Source: Companilactobacillus nantensis DSM 16982
GTDB taxonomy: Bacteria > Bacillota > Bacilli > Lactobacillales > Lactobacillaceae
Reading direction: 5' to 3'
Assembly: GCF_001435815.1 (NCBI RefSeq)
Contig: NZ_AZFV01000005.1
Coordinates: 1-64,000 of the forward strand
DNA: 64,000 bases
Of the stretch, positions 36,253-46,095 are shown piece by piece. The notes under the pieces are model-generated. The model was given only the letters and a program-made list of their open reading frames with translations, was not told the DNA's origin and made no database searches. How positions within the stretch are numbered: position 1 is the stretch's first letter; each line of letters opens with the position of its first letter. The position numbers and the translations under genes are program-made.

Positions 36253-37254
36253 ATGAAAATAGCTGTTGATGCTATGGGTGGCGACAATGCCCCTCAAGTA
36301 ATCGTTGAAGGAATCGAACAAGCTCGTGATGAGTGGAAAGATTTAGAATTCGTGCTCTATGGTAAAGAATCAGCCATTAAAAAGTATTTGAAAAATGATG
36401 AACGCATTACTATCGTTCACACTGATGAAGAAATTTTAGGGACAGATGAACCAGTAAAGGCAATTCGTGCAAAAAAAGATGCTTCAATGGTCTTGGCTGC
36501 TAAGTCAGTTAAAGATGGTGAAAATGATGCTTTATTCTCACTTGGTAATACAGGAGCTTTATTAGCTGCTGGTATTTTCATCGTTGGTCGAATCAAGCAA
36601 GTAGCCCGTCCAGCTTTGATGCCAACACTTCCAGCCGCTAATTCATCAAAGGGTGTTAACATGTTGGACGTTGGTGCTAACGCTGAAGCAAAGGCTTCAT
36701 ACTTACAACAATGGGCCGTTATGGGTTCAATTTATGCTCGTGACGTTAAAAAAATCGACAATCCTCGTGTTGCTTTATTGAACAATGGTACTGAATACGA
36801 CAAGGGCGATACGATGCATAAAGAAGCCTATCAACTCTTGAAAGATACTGAAGGCATTAACTTTATCGGTAATATTGAATCGGGTAGTATTTTAGCAGGA
36901 GCTGCAGATGTTATCGTTACTGATGGCTTTACTGGAAACGCCGCTTTGAAGGCAACTGAGGGTACAGCTACAATTCTTTTGAGCCAATTAAAAGATGCCT
37001 TGCTAAATAACGGTATTTTTACTAAAATGGGTGCAGCTATCGTTGCTCCATCACTTAAAGGCATGCGGAAAATGTTCGATACATCGCAAGCTGGTGGTGC
37101 TGTTTTACTTGGATTGAAATCGCCAGTCGTTAAGGCTCACGGTGCGGCCGACAGTAAGACAGTCTATTATACTGTGAAACAGATTTATGATATGTTATCT
37201 AATGATACAATTAACAAAGCTAATAAGTATTTTGAAAAAATGAGTGAAAAATAA
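36253..37254 (+). CDS. plsX: phosphate acyltransferase PlsX
   Basis: PlsX makes acyl-phosphate from acyl-ACP for phospholipid synthesis; it acts at the membrane surface. MKIAVDAMGGDNAPQ, SLGNTGALLAAG, MLDVGANAEAK and VTDGFTGNAALK are diagnostic. 333 aa. The fapR, fabD and fabG genes that flank it in Bacillus are absent. acpP follows 10 bp later. Confidence 0.97.
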   Translation: MKIAVDAMGGDNAPQVIVEGIEQARDEWKDLEFVLYGKESAIKKYLKNDERITIVHTDEEILGTDEPVKAIRAKKDASMVLAAKSVKDGENDALFSLGNTGALLAAGIFIVGRIKQVARPALMPTLPAANSSKGVNMLDVGANAEAKASYLQQWAVMGSIYARDVKKIDNPRVALLNNGTEYDKGDTMHKEAYQLLKDTEGINFIGNIESGSILAGAADVIVTDGFTGNAALKATEGTATILLSQLKDALLNNGIFTKMGAAIVAPSLKGMRKMFDTSQAGGAVLLGLKSPVVKAHGAADSKTVYYTVKQIYDMLSNDTINKANKYFEKMSEK

Positions 37255-37264
37255 GGAGAACTCC

Positions 37265-37507
37265 ATGACAGAACAAGAAGTTTTTGACAAAATCGTTAAA
37301 TTGATTGCTGACAAGTTTGAAGTTGACGCAGCCACAATCACTAAGGAAACATCATTTGCAAAGGATCTTGACGCAGATTCAATCGACCTTGTTGAATTTG
37401 TACTTGAACTAGAAGACGAATTCGGATCAGAGATTCCTGATGACGACGCTGAAAAGATCACAACAGTCGGTGAAGCAGTAGACTACATTTCATTACATCA
37501 AAAATAA
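37265..37507 (+). CDS. acpP: acyl carrier protein
   Basis: 80 aa from ATG 37265 behind AAGGAG. The phosphopantetheine Ser is in DLDADSIDLVEF (about residue 39). Strongly acidic. It carries acyl chains used by PlsX next door. The terminator overlaps its stop codon. Confidence 0.95.
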   Translation: MTEQEVFDKIVKLIADKFEVDAATITKETSFAKDLDADSIDLVEFVLELEDEFGSEIPDDDAEKITTVGEAVDYISLHQK

Positions 37508-37530
37508 GGCCATTAGGTCTTATTTTTTTA
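37503..37530 (+). terminator. terminator after acpP
   Basis: AATAAGGCC (37503-37511) pairs with GGTCTTATT (37516-37524, one wobble), followed by T's. Confidence 0.75.
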
Positions 37531-37540
37531 TTTAGGGGTG

Positions 37541-37717
37541 TGCCGCCTCCGGGCGAGAGAAATATAGGCTGCTGTGGGGACCGGTGCGAGCCAAGGTCTC
37601 GCACCTCGATTTTGAGCTTCGCATAAACCACGAATCTCAAAACTCGTCCCGTGGTGTAAGAGCTAAAGCTCTAACGCCACCTGCACTGCTGCCTATATTT
37701 CTCTCACCCGGAGGCTA
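37541..37717 (+). repeat. 180-bp covarying structured repeat, copy 4
   Basis: The outer stem pairs 37551-37569 with 37691-37709 with one mismatch. P2 is GGTGCGAG/CTCGCACC, P4 is AGAGC-TAAA-GCTCT, both compensated relative to other copies. It faces copy 5; 147 AT-rich bp without a gene lie between. Confidence 0.9.
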
Positions 37718-37864
37718 ATGTATTTGTTATATTTTTATGAATATTCAGATTTAAAAAATATAATCTAAATTGTTGATTAACATGTTTGTTTATTAAATTA
37801 ATTGATTTAATTAAGGGAATAAACACAAGTTGGTAAAATATTTTTTAAAATTATAAATAATAAA

Positions 37865-38046
37865 CTAGTTGGAGGAGATGCGAACATTTACCAGCTATGA
37901 AAGTGGTGTTAGGACGGCTGGTTTTGCCGTTCTTACAGCACCGGGCGTGTTTGGAGACTTGCTTGCAAGGCTTCAAACCGAGGTCCGAGACCTTGGCTCG
38001 GGCCGGTCCGCATAGCAGGTAAATGCTCTCATCTCTGGAAACGGCA
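37865..38046 (-). repeat. 180-bp covarying structured repeat, copy 5
   Basis: Inverted orientation. The outer stem pairs 37875-37892 with 38018-38035 with two mismatches. P4 has a longer arm (AACGGC/GCCGTC) with a larger loop than copies 1-4, a second subtype shared with copy 7. Located 64 bp upstream of rnc. Confidence 0.88.
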
Positions 38047-38110
38047 TAACTCATTAGTTATTTAGGATAAAAGTTTAGTATAATTAAGATTATTGGAAAG
38101 GGGACACGTT

Positions 38111-38800
38111 ATGTTAGATCCAAGGTTCTTAGAAGTTTTAGATGAGAAATACGGAATTAAGTTTAACGATAAAAAACTGGTTGAAAGAGCTATGACTCAT
38201 TCTTCCTTTGATAATGAGCACAAAGGCCTAGGTATCGGTGATTACGAACGCTTGGAGTTTTTGGGGGATGCGGTGTTGGAAATTAATATTTCTCGCTATC
38301 TGTTTGAAAAGTATCCACAATTACCAGAAGGTAAGTTGACACGTTTAAGATCTGATATTGTCCGGACTGATAGTTTTGCCCGTTTTGCTAAAGAAATTAA
38401 TATTGATAAATATTTGTTGATTGGTAAGGGTGAAGAAAAACAGGGTGCCCGTCAAAGACATACTTTACTAGAAGATATCTTTGAAGCTTTTAATGGCGCA
38501 TTGTATCTTGACCAAGGCAACGAAGTGGTTGATGATTTCTTGAAGAAAGTCGTTTATCCACACATTGATTCAGGTGAGTTTTCTGAAGATACTGATTTCA
38601 AGACTCATTTACAAGAAAGATTACAACAATCTGGCGAAGTCGAAATTGACTATAAAGTCATCGATGAAGAAGGTCCGGACCATGACAAGAAGTTCAAGGT
38701 TGAATTGATTGCTAATGGTAAGATTTTGTCTAAAGGACTGGGTTACAGTAAGAAGCATGCTGAACAAATGGCTGCCAAAAGAGCGTTAGAAGAATTATAG
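38111..38800 (+). CDS. rnc: ribonuclease III
   Basis: It cuts double-stranded RNA in rRNA processing and structured transcripts. The signature ERLEFLGDAVLE (about residues 40-51), the catalytic TLLEDIFEAFNGALY stretch and a C-terminal dsRBD (KTHLQERLQQSG to KKHAEQMAAKRAL) are present. ATG 38111 follows AAAGGGG; a TTG 18 bp earlier overlaps that site. 229 aa. Confidence 0.96.
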   Translation: MLDPRFLEVLDEKYGIKFNDKKLVERAMTHSSFDNEHKGLGIGDYERLEFLGDAVLEINISRYLFEKYPQLPEGKLTRLRSDIVRTDSFARFAKEINIDKYLLIGKGEEKQGARQRHTLLEDIFEAFNGALYLDQGNEVVDDFLKKVVYPHIDSGEFSEDTDFKTHLQERLQQSGEVEIDYKVIDEEGPDHDKKFKVELIANGKILSKGLGYSKKHAEQMAAKRALEEL

Positions 38801-38813
38801 GAGTTTTTAGTTT

Positions 38814-41800
38814 ATGCCGTTAAAATCATTAACGATCAATGGGTTTAAATCTTTTGCTGACAAGACAAAGATTGATTTCACCAGTGGAATTACTGGAATT
38901 GTTGGACCCAACGGGAGTGGAAAATCAAATATTACTGAAGCCATTCGTTGGGTAATGGGTGAACAATCAGCAAAAAGTTTACGTGGAGACAAAATGGTCG
39001 ATGTGATTTTTGCTGGGAGCGATACGCGTCCACAAATGAACCGTGCTGAAGTTGTTTTAGAGTTCGATAATCGCAATAAAGAGCTCAAGTCGTCCCAAGA
39101 TGACTTGGTAATTTGTCGTCGCTTATTTAGAAATGGCGACACTGAATTTTTAATTAATAATAAACAATGTCGTTTACGTGATATTACTGAATTATTTATG
39201 GATTCTGGAATGGGGAAACAATCTTTCTCAATAATTTCTCAGGGTCGTGTTGAGGCTATTTTTAACAGTAAGCCAGTAGAACGTCGAACGATTATTGAAG
39301 AATCAGCTGGAGTTTCACTCTTTAAGCAAAAGAAGCAACAGGCTGAAAATAAGTTATCGGAAACAACCGATAATTTGCACCGTGTTTCAGATATTGTTTC
39401 AGAATTGTCAAAACAAGTTGAACCTTTGAAGGAACAAGCTAGTATTGCTCGAGACTACAAGGAACAAAAGAGTAAGTATGACAGTATTTATCAAAAAATC
39501 TTAACGATTGAAGTTCGAGATTTGTCCGCTCAAAAACGTCAAATTGAAAAAGATTTACGTGAAGTAAAGATGAGTCTTCAAAATATTTCACAACAAGTTA
39601 AGATTGCTAATAAGCAAGTTGAAGATAATAATCAGTCGGTTCATGAACTGACTGAAAAGATTGATGATAACCAAACAAAATTGACTGAGTCGACAAAGAC
39701 CTTGGAAATTTTTAATGGGAAAGTTGCTGTTGCTGATGAACGTAATGGTTTCAATTCATCGAATAAATTATCTTTGAACCGCCAATTAGCTAGTTTGCAA
39801 GCAAGTAAAGAAGCTAATCAAACGAAGTTAAATGAATCCAACCAAAAATTGGCTGAATGTGTTGCCAAAATTAAAGATTTTGAAAAACAGTTAGCTGATA
39901 TTCAACAGTTGAAGAAAAAAACACCAGCTGATTTACAAAAAAATATTGCCGACTTGCGTAATGACTACGTTAATTTATTGCAAGCACAAGTTTCGAATAA
40001 TAACGAACAAAAATTTTCACAACGTCAACTTGAGCGTGTTGCAGCTTCAATCAATGAACAACAAACACAATTGACTGATGTTACAACGAATCTTAATAGT
40101 TCAAAAGATGACAATGATTCGATCAATCAACAAATCAAGCAATTAGTCGATGATAATAAATCATTAATTGAACGTGAACAACAGTTGGACAAGGCGATTG
40201 CTGAAGTAACTGAAACTGGTAAACGTGAAAATAGCAATTATTTGAAAATTTTGGAAAATCTTCAAGAAATTAAAGCCCGCAAACGAGTTCTCGAAAATAT
40301 GGAACAAGAACACGCTGGCTTTTTTGAAGGTGCCAAGAATGTTTTAAATAATAGTCAACAAATCAATGGTATTGTCGGTGCGGTTGCGGAATTGATTTCT
40401 GTTCCCAAAGAATATCAATTAGCAATTGAAACAGTTGTCAGCAATCAGTTACAATCGATTGTTACTGAAGATGAAGAATCAGCTAAAAAGGCGATTGCTT
40501 TCTTGAGACAAAGTCGTGGTGGTCGAGCAACTTTCTTACCATTGAACATTATTCAGCCACGAAATATTTATGCTAATGATTTGAACAAAGCTGAAATGGT
40601 CGCAGGTTTTGTTGGGGTCGCTAGTGATTTAGTTAAATATGACAGTAAAGTAGCTAACATTGTGAAAAATATTTTAGGTAATTTATTGATTGCCAAAGAT
40701 ATCAATGTTGCTACGAAGATTTCTGCCGCTGTTAATCGGAAATATCGCGTCGTTACATTAGACGGAAATGTTGTTAATGCGGGTGGATCACTAACTGGTG
40801 GACAACAACGTCGCGTTAACTCAAGTATTTTGACACGTAAAGATGAATTGCAATCATTAACGAGTGAATTGTCAAAACAAGAACTCTTAATGGATCAAAA
40901 GCAACAAACCGTTCAAGATTTGCGTGAACAGTTGATGAATTACAATGCTGAAAAGAAGACGGTTGACGAGAAGTTAGCGCAATTCAATGCTGAGAAAAAT
41001 CACTTTGAAAGTGAAATTTCGACTTATCAAAATGAAGAGAAGCATTTCAGTGAACGTCTGGAAGTTATTAAATATAACTTGTCGAAGTATCAATCTGAAC
41101 AAGAGGAATTACAAACTAGTTTAGAGACACAAACAGAGTCAGCTAAAAAAATCACGGCTGACATTGAACAAACACAAGCTGAAATTGATCAAAAGCAAAA
41201 GATGTTGACCGACTTTGATGCTGAATTGCAGTCAATCAATCATCAAGAACAAGATATTCAAACAAAACTTGCAGTTGTGAAGAGTAATCATGATAATGAA
41301 GCTGTTCAAAACCAAGATTTGAAACAAACTGTTGAACAAGCTGGCACACAAATTACCGAGATTCAAAAGCAGTTGACAGTGCTTGATTCTGAACGAAGTC
41401 AATTGGATCTTAATAGTACCGAAGTTAAGAGTCGGATTGCCGATCTGCAAACAGAAATTAAACAATTACAAAAAGTTGTCGTTGATTTGAAAGCTGAACG
41501 TGAAAAACAACAAGCTTTGGCAACTGATTTGAACAATAAAGCGCAACGAAACTTTGATTTACAAAAGACGGCATCTGATCAACAAGAAACGTTAGCTATT
41601 CAAAATACGAAGCTATCTAATCAAATTGATAGTCGTCTTGATACTTTGTCACAAGAGTATCAATTAACTTATGAAGCTTCATTATTGGCCTTAAAACAAG
41701 GTGATTATGATCCAGATGAGTTACAAAAAGAAGCTCGTCTGTTGAAGATGGGTATTGAAGAATTGGGAACGGTCAATTTGTCGGCTATTGAAGAATATGA

Positions 41801-42359
41801 CAAGGTCAAAGATCGTTATGAGTTCCTAACACAGCAACAAAATGACTTGTTACAAGCTCGTTCACAATTACTTGATACAATGTCAGAAATGGATAAAGAA
41901 GTTACAACTCGTTTTAAAAAGACTTTTGATGAAGTTGCAGCTGCTTTTGAAGATATTTTCCCAGAGATGTTTGCTGGTGGTCGTGCTAAATTAGTTTTGA
42001 CAGAACCAGACAATCTTTTGGAAACAGGAATCGAAATTATCGCTCAACCACCTGGGAAGAAGTTCCAACGTTTGAGTTTATTATCTGGTGGTGAAAAAGC
42101 TTTAACAGCTATAACTTTGTTATTCGCTATCATTAAGGTCAAACCGGTTCCATTCTGTATTCTTGATGAAGTTGAAGCCTCACTTGATGATGCGAATGTT
42201 TACCGCTTTGCCAATTATTTAAATCAATATGACGCCAACACTGAATTTATTGTTATCACTCACCGTAAAGGAACGATGATGAACGTTAATCGTCTATATG
42301 GTGTCACGATGGAAGAATCCGGTGTATCACGAATGCTATCTGTGCACGTCAAAGAATAG
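38814..42359 (+). CDS. smc: chromosome segregation protein SMC
   Basis: 1181 aa with all SMC parts: Walker A GPNGSGKSN (about 32-40), Q-loop GQGRVEAI-type segment, coiled coil (about 165-500), hinge (about 510-650, VVTLDGNVVNAGGSLTGG), second coil and head with LSGGEKALTA and FCILDEVEASLDDANV. It condenses and segregates the chromosome with ScpA/B. Between rnc and ftsY, the standard order. Confidence 0.97.
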   Translation: MPLKSLTINGFKSFADKTKIDFTSGITGIVGPNGSGKSNITEAIRWVMGEQSAKSLRGDKMVDVIFAGSDTRPQMNRAEVVLEFDNRNKELKSSQDDLVICRRLFRNGDTEFLINNKQCRLRDITELFMDSGMGKQSFSIISQGRVEAIFNSKPVERRTIIEESAGVSLFKQKKQQAENKLSETTDNLHRVSDIVSELSKQVEPLKEQASIARDYKEQKSKYDSIYQKILTIEVRDLSAQKRQIEKDLREVKMSLQNISQQVKIANKQVEDNNQSVHELTEKIDDNQTKLTESTKTLEIFNGKVAVADERNGFNSSNKLSLNRQLASLQASKEANQTKLNESNQKLAECVAKIKDFEKQLADIQQLKKKTPADLQKNIADLRNDYVNLLQAQVSNNNEQKFSQRQLERVAASINEQQTQLTDVTTNLNSSKDDNDSINQQIKQLVDDNKSLIEREQQLDKAIAEVTETGKRENSNYLKILENLQEIKARKRVLENMEQEHAGFFEGAKNVLNNSQQINGIVGAVAELISVPKEYQLAIETVVSNQLQSIVTEDEESAKKAIAFLRQSRGGRATFLPLNIIQPRNIYANDLNKAEMVAGFVGVASDLVKYDSKVANIVKNILGNLLIAKDINVATKISAAVNRKYRVVTLDGNVVNAGGSLTGGQQRRVNSSILTRKDELQSLTSELSKQELLMDQKQQTVQDLREQLMNYNAEKKTVDEKLAQFNAEKNHFESEISTYQNEEKHFSERLEVIKYNLSKYQSEQEELQTSLETQTESAKKITADIEQTQAEIDQKQKMLTDFDAELQSINHQEQDIQTKLAVVKSNHDNEAVQNQDLKQTVEQAGTQITEIQKQLTVLDSERSQLDLNSTEVKSRIADLQTEIKQLQKVVVDLKAEREKQQALATDLNNKAQRNFDLQKTASDQQETLAIQNTKLSNQIDSRLDTLSQEYQLTYEASLLALKQGDYDPDELQKEARLLKMGIEELGTVNLSAIEEYDKVKDRYEFLTQQQNDLLQARSQLLDTMSEMDKEVTTRFKKTFDEVAAAFEDIFPEMFAGGRAKLVLTEPDNLLETGIEIIAQPPGKKFQRLSLLSGGEKALTAITLLFAIIKVKPVPFCILDEVEASLDDANVYRFANYLNQYDANTEFIVITHRKGTMMNVNRLYGVTMEESGVSRMLSVHVKE

Positions 42360-42368
42360 GAGTTAATA

Positions 42369-43823
42369 ATGGGATTATTTGATCGAATTAAAAAAGCCTT
42401 TACTGGTAAAGATGATTCTGAAGATAAAGATTTAGAAAAGAAATCTCAAGAAGAATCAACTAAAGAATCTGACCAAACCGCTGAATCTGCCGAAACGACC
42501 GCTGATGAAACAACTGAAGCAAAAACTGCAGAATCAGAACAATCTGTAGAAGAAACTCCAGAAGAACAACCAGAAACTAAAACTACAGAGGAAGCACCTG
42601 AACCTGCTCAACCAGAGGCTGAACCTGAAGTTAAACCTAATATTGAATCAGAACCTGTTGAAGAAACAAAAGAAACTATTGAAGAACCAGCTAAAGCGGA
42701 GCCAGTTTCTGAAGAGACAAGTTCCAATGAAACAACTGATTCAGCCGAAGAAACTGCAACTGAGACTGATGCCGAATCAGAAACTACAGATGGTACTAAT
42801 GAAACAGTGGAACCAGAAACAACTGAAAATGCTGAAGCTGAAACACCTGCTACTGAAGAAACTGAAGCTAAAGATGATGTCAAAGAATATGATGAAGGCT
42901 TAAAGAAGAGTCGTAACTCCTTTAGTTCACGTTTAAATCGTTTCCTAGCTAACTTTAGAAGTGTTGATGAAGATTTCTTTGATGACTTGGAAGAGTTGTT
43001 GATTGAATCTGATGTTGGTTATGAAACTGCTATGCGTATTTCTGATGAATTACGTGAAGAAGTTAAATTGGAAAATGCCAAGAAGAAATCTGATGTTTCC
43101 AATGTAATCGTTAAGAAATTAGTTGATATGTACGGTGAAGAGGGTAAAGAGGAAGATAATTCTTTGAAATTCAGTGCTGATAAAACACCAACCGTTTTCC
43201 TATTTGTCGGTGTTAATGGTGCTGGTAAAACTACTACTGTTGGTAAACTGGCTCACCGCTATAAGGAACAAGGTAAGAAAGTTTTACTAGCCGCTGCCGA
43301 TACATTTAGAGCTGGTGCGATTGAACAATTGCAAGAATGGGGTAAACGTGATGGCGTTGACGTTCAAGCAAGTAAGGCCCACACTGATCCTGCTTCAGTT
43401 GTCTACGATGCTGTTCAACGAGCAGTCGAACAAGATTACGATATCTTACTAGTTGATACAGCTGGTCGTCTTCAAAACAAAGAGGGCTTGATGCGTGAAC
43501 TAGAAAAAATTAAACGTGTTATCACTCGTGAATTACCAGAAGCACCACAAGAGGTACTTTTGGTACTAGATGGTTCCACTGGTCAGAATGCTTTGAGTCA
43601 AGCCAAACAATTCAATGAAACAACCGATGTTTCCGGAATCGTTTTGACAAAACTTGATGGTAGTTCGCAAGGTGGGGTCGTCTTAGCAATTAGAAATGAA
43701 TTACATATTCCAGTTAAACTAGTTGGTTTAGGTGAACAAATGGACGATTTACGTGACTTTGATCCTGAGAAATTCATTTACGGCTTGTTTAAAGAATTAA
43801 TTGTTGGGACAACTAACAAATAG
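42369..43823 (+). CDS. ftsY: signal recognition particle receptor FtsY
   Basis: 484 aa. Residues about 14-175 form a low-complexity Glu/Thr/Ala/Pro-rich acidic region, longer than in most Firmicutes; the NG domain follows (SRLNRFLANFRS, G1 GVNGAGKTTTVGKL near 283, DTAGRLQNK, TKLDGSSQGG). It docks SRP-ribosome complexes at the membrane; the acidic part probably aids membrane or translocon contact. ylxM and ffh follow directly, so the SRP pathway is clustered. Confidence 0.96.
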   Translation: MGLFDRIKKAFTGKDDSEDKDLEKKSQEESTKESDQTAESAETTADETTEAKTAESEQSVEETPEEQPETKTTEEAPEPAQPEAEPEVKPNIESEPVEETKETIEEPAKAEPVSEETSSNETTDSAEETATETDAESETTDGTNETVEPETTENAEAETPATEETEAKDDVKEYDEGLKKSRNSFSSRLNRFLANFRSVDEDFFDDLEELLIESDVGYETAMRISDELREEVKLENAKKKSDVSNVIVKKLVDMYGEEGKEEDNSLKFSADKTPTVFLFVGVNGAGKTTTVGKLAHRYKEQGKKVLLAAADTFRAGAIEQLQEWGKRDGVDVQASKAHTDPASVVYDAVQRAVEQDYDILLVDTAGRLQNKEGLMRELEKIKRVITRELPEAPQEVLLVLDGSTGQNALSQAKQFNETTDVSGIVLTKLDGSSQGGVVLAIRNELHIPVKLVGLGEQMDDLRDFDPEKFIYGLFKELIVGTTNK

Positions 43824-43825
43824 TT

Positions 43826-44167
43826 ATGGATATTGATGAAACAACACGAGTGAATTTGTTATATAATTTTTATCATTCCTTATTAACGACTAAGCAAAGT
43901 CGCTACATGGATCTTTATTATGTTGAAGATTTTTCGCTTAGTGAAATTGCTGAACAGCTACAAGTTTCACGGCAGGCAGTTTTAGATAACTTGCATCGTT
44001 CAGTCAATTTGTTAGAATCATTTGAGAAAGAGTTGGGTTTAATCGATAAGACACAAGAAATTGATGATATTTCGGAAAAACTCGACCATTTGGTTCAAAC
44101 TAAGTATGCTGATGATAAAGAATTATTAGATTTAGTACAGAGAATTTCTAAAATAAATGAAATGTAG
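43826..44167 (+). CDS. ylxM: YlxM-type helix-turn-helix protein
   Basis: 113-aa sigma-70 region-4-like HTH protein (YYVEDFSLSEIAEQLQVSRQ). In Streptococcus it binds SRP components and modulates the GTPases. Position 2 bp after ftsY and 9 bp before ffh is the conserved one. Confidence 0.93.
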   Translation: MDIDETTRVNLLYNFYHSLLTTKQSRYMDLYYVEDFSLSEIAEQLQVSRQAVLDNLHRSVNLLESFEKELGLIDKTQEIDDISEKLDHLVQTKYADDKELLDLVQRISKINEM

Positions 44168-44176
44168 GAGTAGAGT

Positions 44177-45613
44177 ATGGCTTTTGAAGGATTAAGTGAA
44201 CGCTTAAACAAAGTTTTCTCCTCACTAAGAGGTAAGGGTAAACTTTCTGACGAAGATATCCGAAAAGTAATGCGTGAAGTACGAATGGCATTGCTTGAAG
44301 CTGATGTTAACTTTGACGTTGTTAAAAAATTCGTCAAGTCAGTTAGAGAACGTGCCTTAGGCGCCGAAGTAATGGAAAGTTTGACGCCATCGCAACAAGT
44401 TGTCAAAATCGTTGATGAAGAATTAACGAAGATCATGGGACAAGAAGCTGTTCCATTGAACAAATCTAAGCATATTCCAACAATCATCATGATGGTTGGT
44501 TTGCAAGGTGCTGGTAAAACTACTACAGCTGGTAAGTTAGCCAACCGTTTGAAGACAACTGAAAAAGCTCGTCCATTATTTATCGCAGGGGATGTTTATC
44601 GTCCAGCTGCCATCGAACAATTGAAGACTATCGGTCAACAACTCGATGTGCCAGTGTACGACGAAGGAACTGAACACGATCCAGTAGATATTGTCCGTAA
44701 TGGTTTAAAAGTAGCTGCAGAAAACAAAAATGATTACGTGATTATTGATACGGCTGGTCGTTTGGAAATTGATGAACAATTGATGGAAGAACTTCAACGT
44801 ATCAAAGAATTAGCCCAACCAGATGAAATCTTGTTCGTTGCTGATTCAATGACTGGTCAAGTTGCTGCTAAAGTTGCCCATGGTTTCGATGAACAATTAG
44901 ATATTACTGGTGTTGTTTTGACGAAGTTAGATGGTGATACCCGTGGTGGTGCTGCCTTGTCAATTCGTGACGTCACTGGTAAGCCAATTAAGTTTATTGG
45001 ACAAGGTGAAAAGCTCGACCAATTAGATGTTTTCCATCCTGACCGTATGGCTAACCGTATCCTCGGTATGGGTGACATGCTAACATTGATTGAAAAAGCC
45101 CAAACTGATTATGATGAAAAGCAAGCACAACAAGTTGCCGAAAAGATTCGTGAAAACAGTTTTGATTTCAATGATTTTATCGATCAAATGGATCAAATTC
45201 AAAAGATGGGTCCTTTGGACGAAATCATGAAGATGATCCCTGGTATGGCTAATAATCCCGCTTTAGCTAATATTAATATCGGTGAAAAAGATATTGCTCA
45301 TTTAAAGGCAATTGTTTATTCAATGACACCATCAGAACGTGAAGATCCCGATTCATTGAACCCATCACGTCGTCGAAGAATTGCTGCTGGTTCTGGTCAA
45401 AGCGTGCAAAACGTTAACCGAATGATCAAGCAATTCAAACAATCACGTGACATGATGAATAAGATGAGTAAGGGAAACATGGCAGGAATGGATCAACTGA
45501 TGGGCAATGGTGTCCAAGGTCGTCTTGGTAAGATGGCAATGCACTCAATGATTCGTAAAAATAAGAAAAACAAAAAGAAGCGTTTAAAGAAGATCAAACG
45601 TTTTAAGTCATAA
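44177..45613 (+). CDS. ffh: signal recognition particle protein Ffh
   Basis: 478 aa. N and G domains with GLQGAGKTTTAGKLA (about 106-120), DTAGRLEIDE and TKLDGDTRGG; C-terminal M domain rich in Met (MIKQFKQSRDMMNKMSKG) and a basic tail. It binds 4.5S RNA and signal peptides. A terminator follows. Confidence 0.97.
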   Translation: MAFEGLSERLNKVFSSLRGKGKLSDEDIRKVMREVRMALLEADVNFDVVKKFVKSVRERALGAEVMESLTPSQQVVKIVDEELTKIMGQEAVPLNKSKHIPTIIMMVGLQGAGKTTTAGKLANRLKTTEKARPLFIAGDVYRPAAIEQLKTIGQQLDVPVYDEGTEHDPVDIVRNGLKVAAENKNDYVIIDTAGRLEIDEQLMEELQRIKELAQPDEILFVADSMTGQVAAKVAHGFDEQLDITGVVLTKLDGDTRGGAALSIRDVTGKPIKFIGQGEKLDQLDVFHPDRMANRILGMGDMLTLIEKAQTDYDEKQAQQVAEKIRENSFDFNDFIDQMDQIQKMGPLDEIMKMIPGMANNPALANINIGEKDIAHLKAIVYSMTPSEREDPDSLNPSRRRRIAAGSGQSVQNVNRMIKQFKQSRDMMNKMSKGNMAGMDQLMGNGVQGRLGKMAMHSMIRKNKKNKKKRLKKIKRFKS

Positions 45614-45617
45614 AATG

Positions 45618-45645
45618 AAAACATCTTAATTGATGTTTTTTTTAT
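45618..45645 (+). terminator. terminator after ffh
   Basis: AAAACATC (45618-45625) pairs with GATGTTTT (45632-45639), then T's. Confidence 0.8.
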
Positions 45646-45701
45646 TTATCTACCTTGGAGACGGAAAATTTAAATAAAATAAGCGGTGTAAAGGAAAAAA
45701 C

Positions 45702-45730
45702 TTTACAGCAGTTATATTTTTGTGTATACT
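45702..45730 (+). promoter_or_regulatory. promoter of rpsP operon
   Basis: TTTACA (45702-45707), 17 bp and TATACT (45725-45730), 34 bp before the rpsP start. Confidence 0.7.
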
Positions 45731-45763
45731 AACAAAGTTAAGTATTTAGGAGGAAACAAACAT

Positions 45764-46036
45764 ATGTCAGTTAAGATTAGAATGAAACGTATGGGTAGTA
45801 AATTACGCCCATTTTATAGATTAGTTGTTGCAGATTCACGTTCACCACGTGATGGTCGTTTTATCGAACAAGTTGGTTATTACAACCCAATCTCACAACC
45901 AGAAGAAATTAAATTAGACGATGACAAGATCGTTGAATGGTTAAACAAAGGTGCACAACCTTCAGATACTGTTCGTCACTTGTTGAAACAACACGGAATT
46001 ATGCAAAAGTACCACGAAAGCAAATTCACAAAATAG
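45764..46036 (+). CDS. rpsP: ribosomal protein bS16
   Basis: 90 aa from ATG 45764 behind [44 protein letters not shown]. Binds 16S rRNA in early 30S assembly. The khpA (KH-domain) gene often found between rpsP and rimM is absent. Confidence 0.97.
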   Translation: MSVKIRMKRMGSKLRPFYRLVVADSRSPRDGRFIEQVGYYNPISQPEEIKLDDDKIVEWLNKGAQPSDTVRHLLKQHGIMQKYHESKFTK

Positions 46037-46047
46037 TAATTTCGATG

Positions 46048-46080
46048 GGACCAGACATGTGTTGTCGTGGTCCTATTTTT
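46048..46080 (+). terminator. terminator/attenuator between rpsP and rimM
   Basis: GGACCA (46048-46053) pairs with TGGTCC (46068-46073), with GACA/TGTC inside, followed by TATTTTT. It would lower expression of rimM-trmD relative to rpsP. Confidence 0.65.
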
Positions 46081-46095
46081 ATTCACGGAGGAAAA

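Noticed and set aside
42608-42883. Ser/Val-rich antisense frame in ftsY
   Set aside because: By-product of the Glu/Thr-rich codons read on the other strand.
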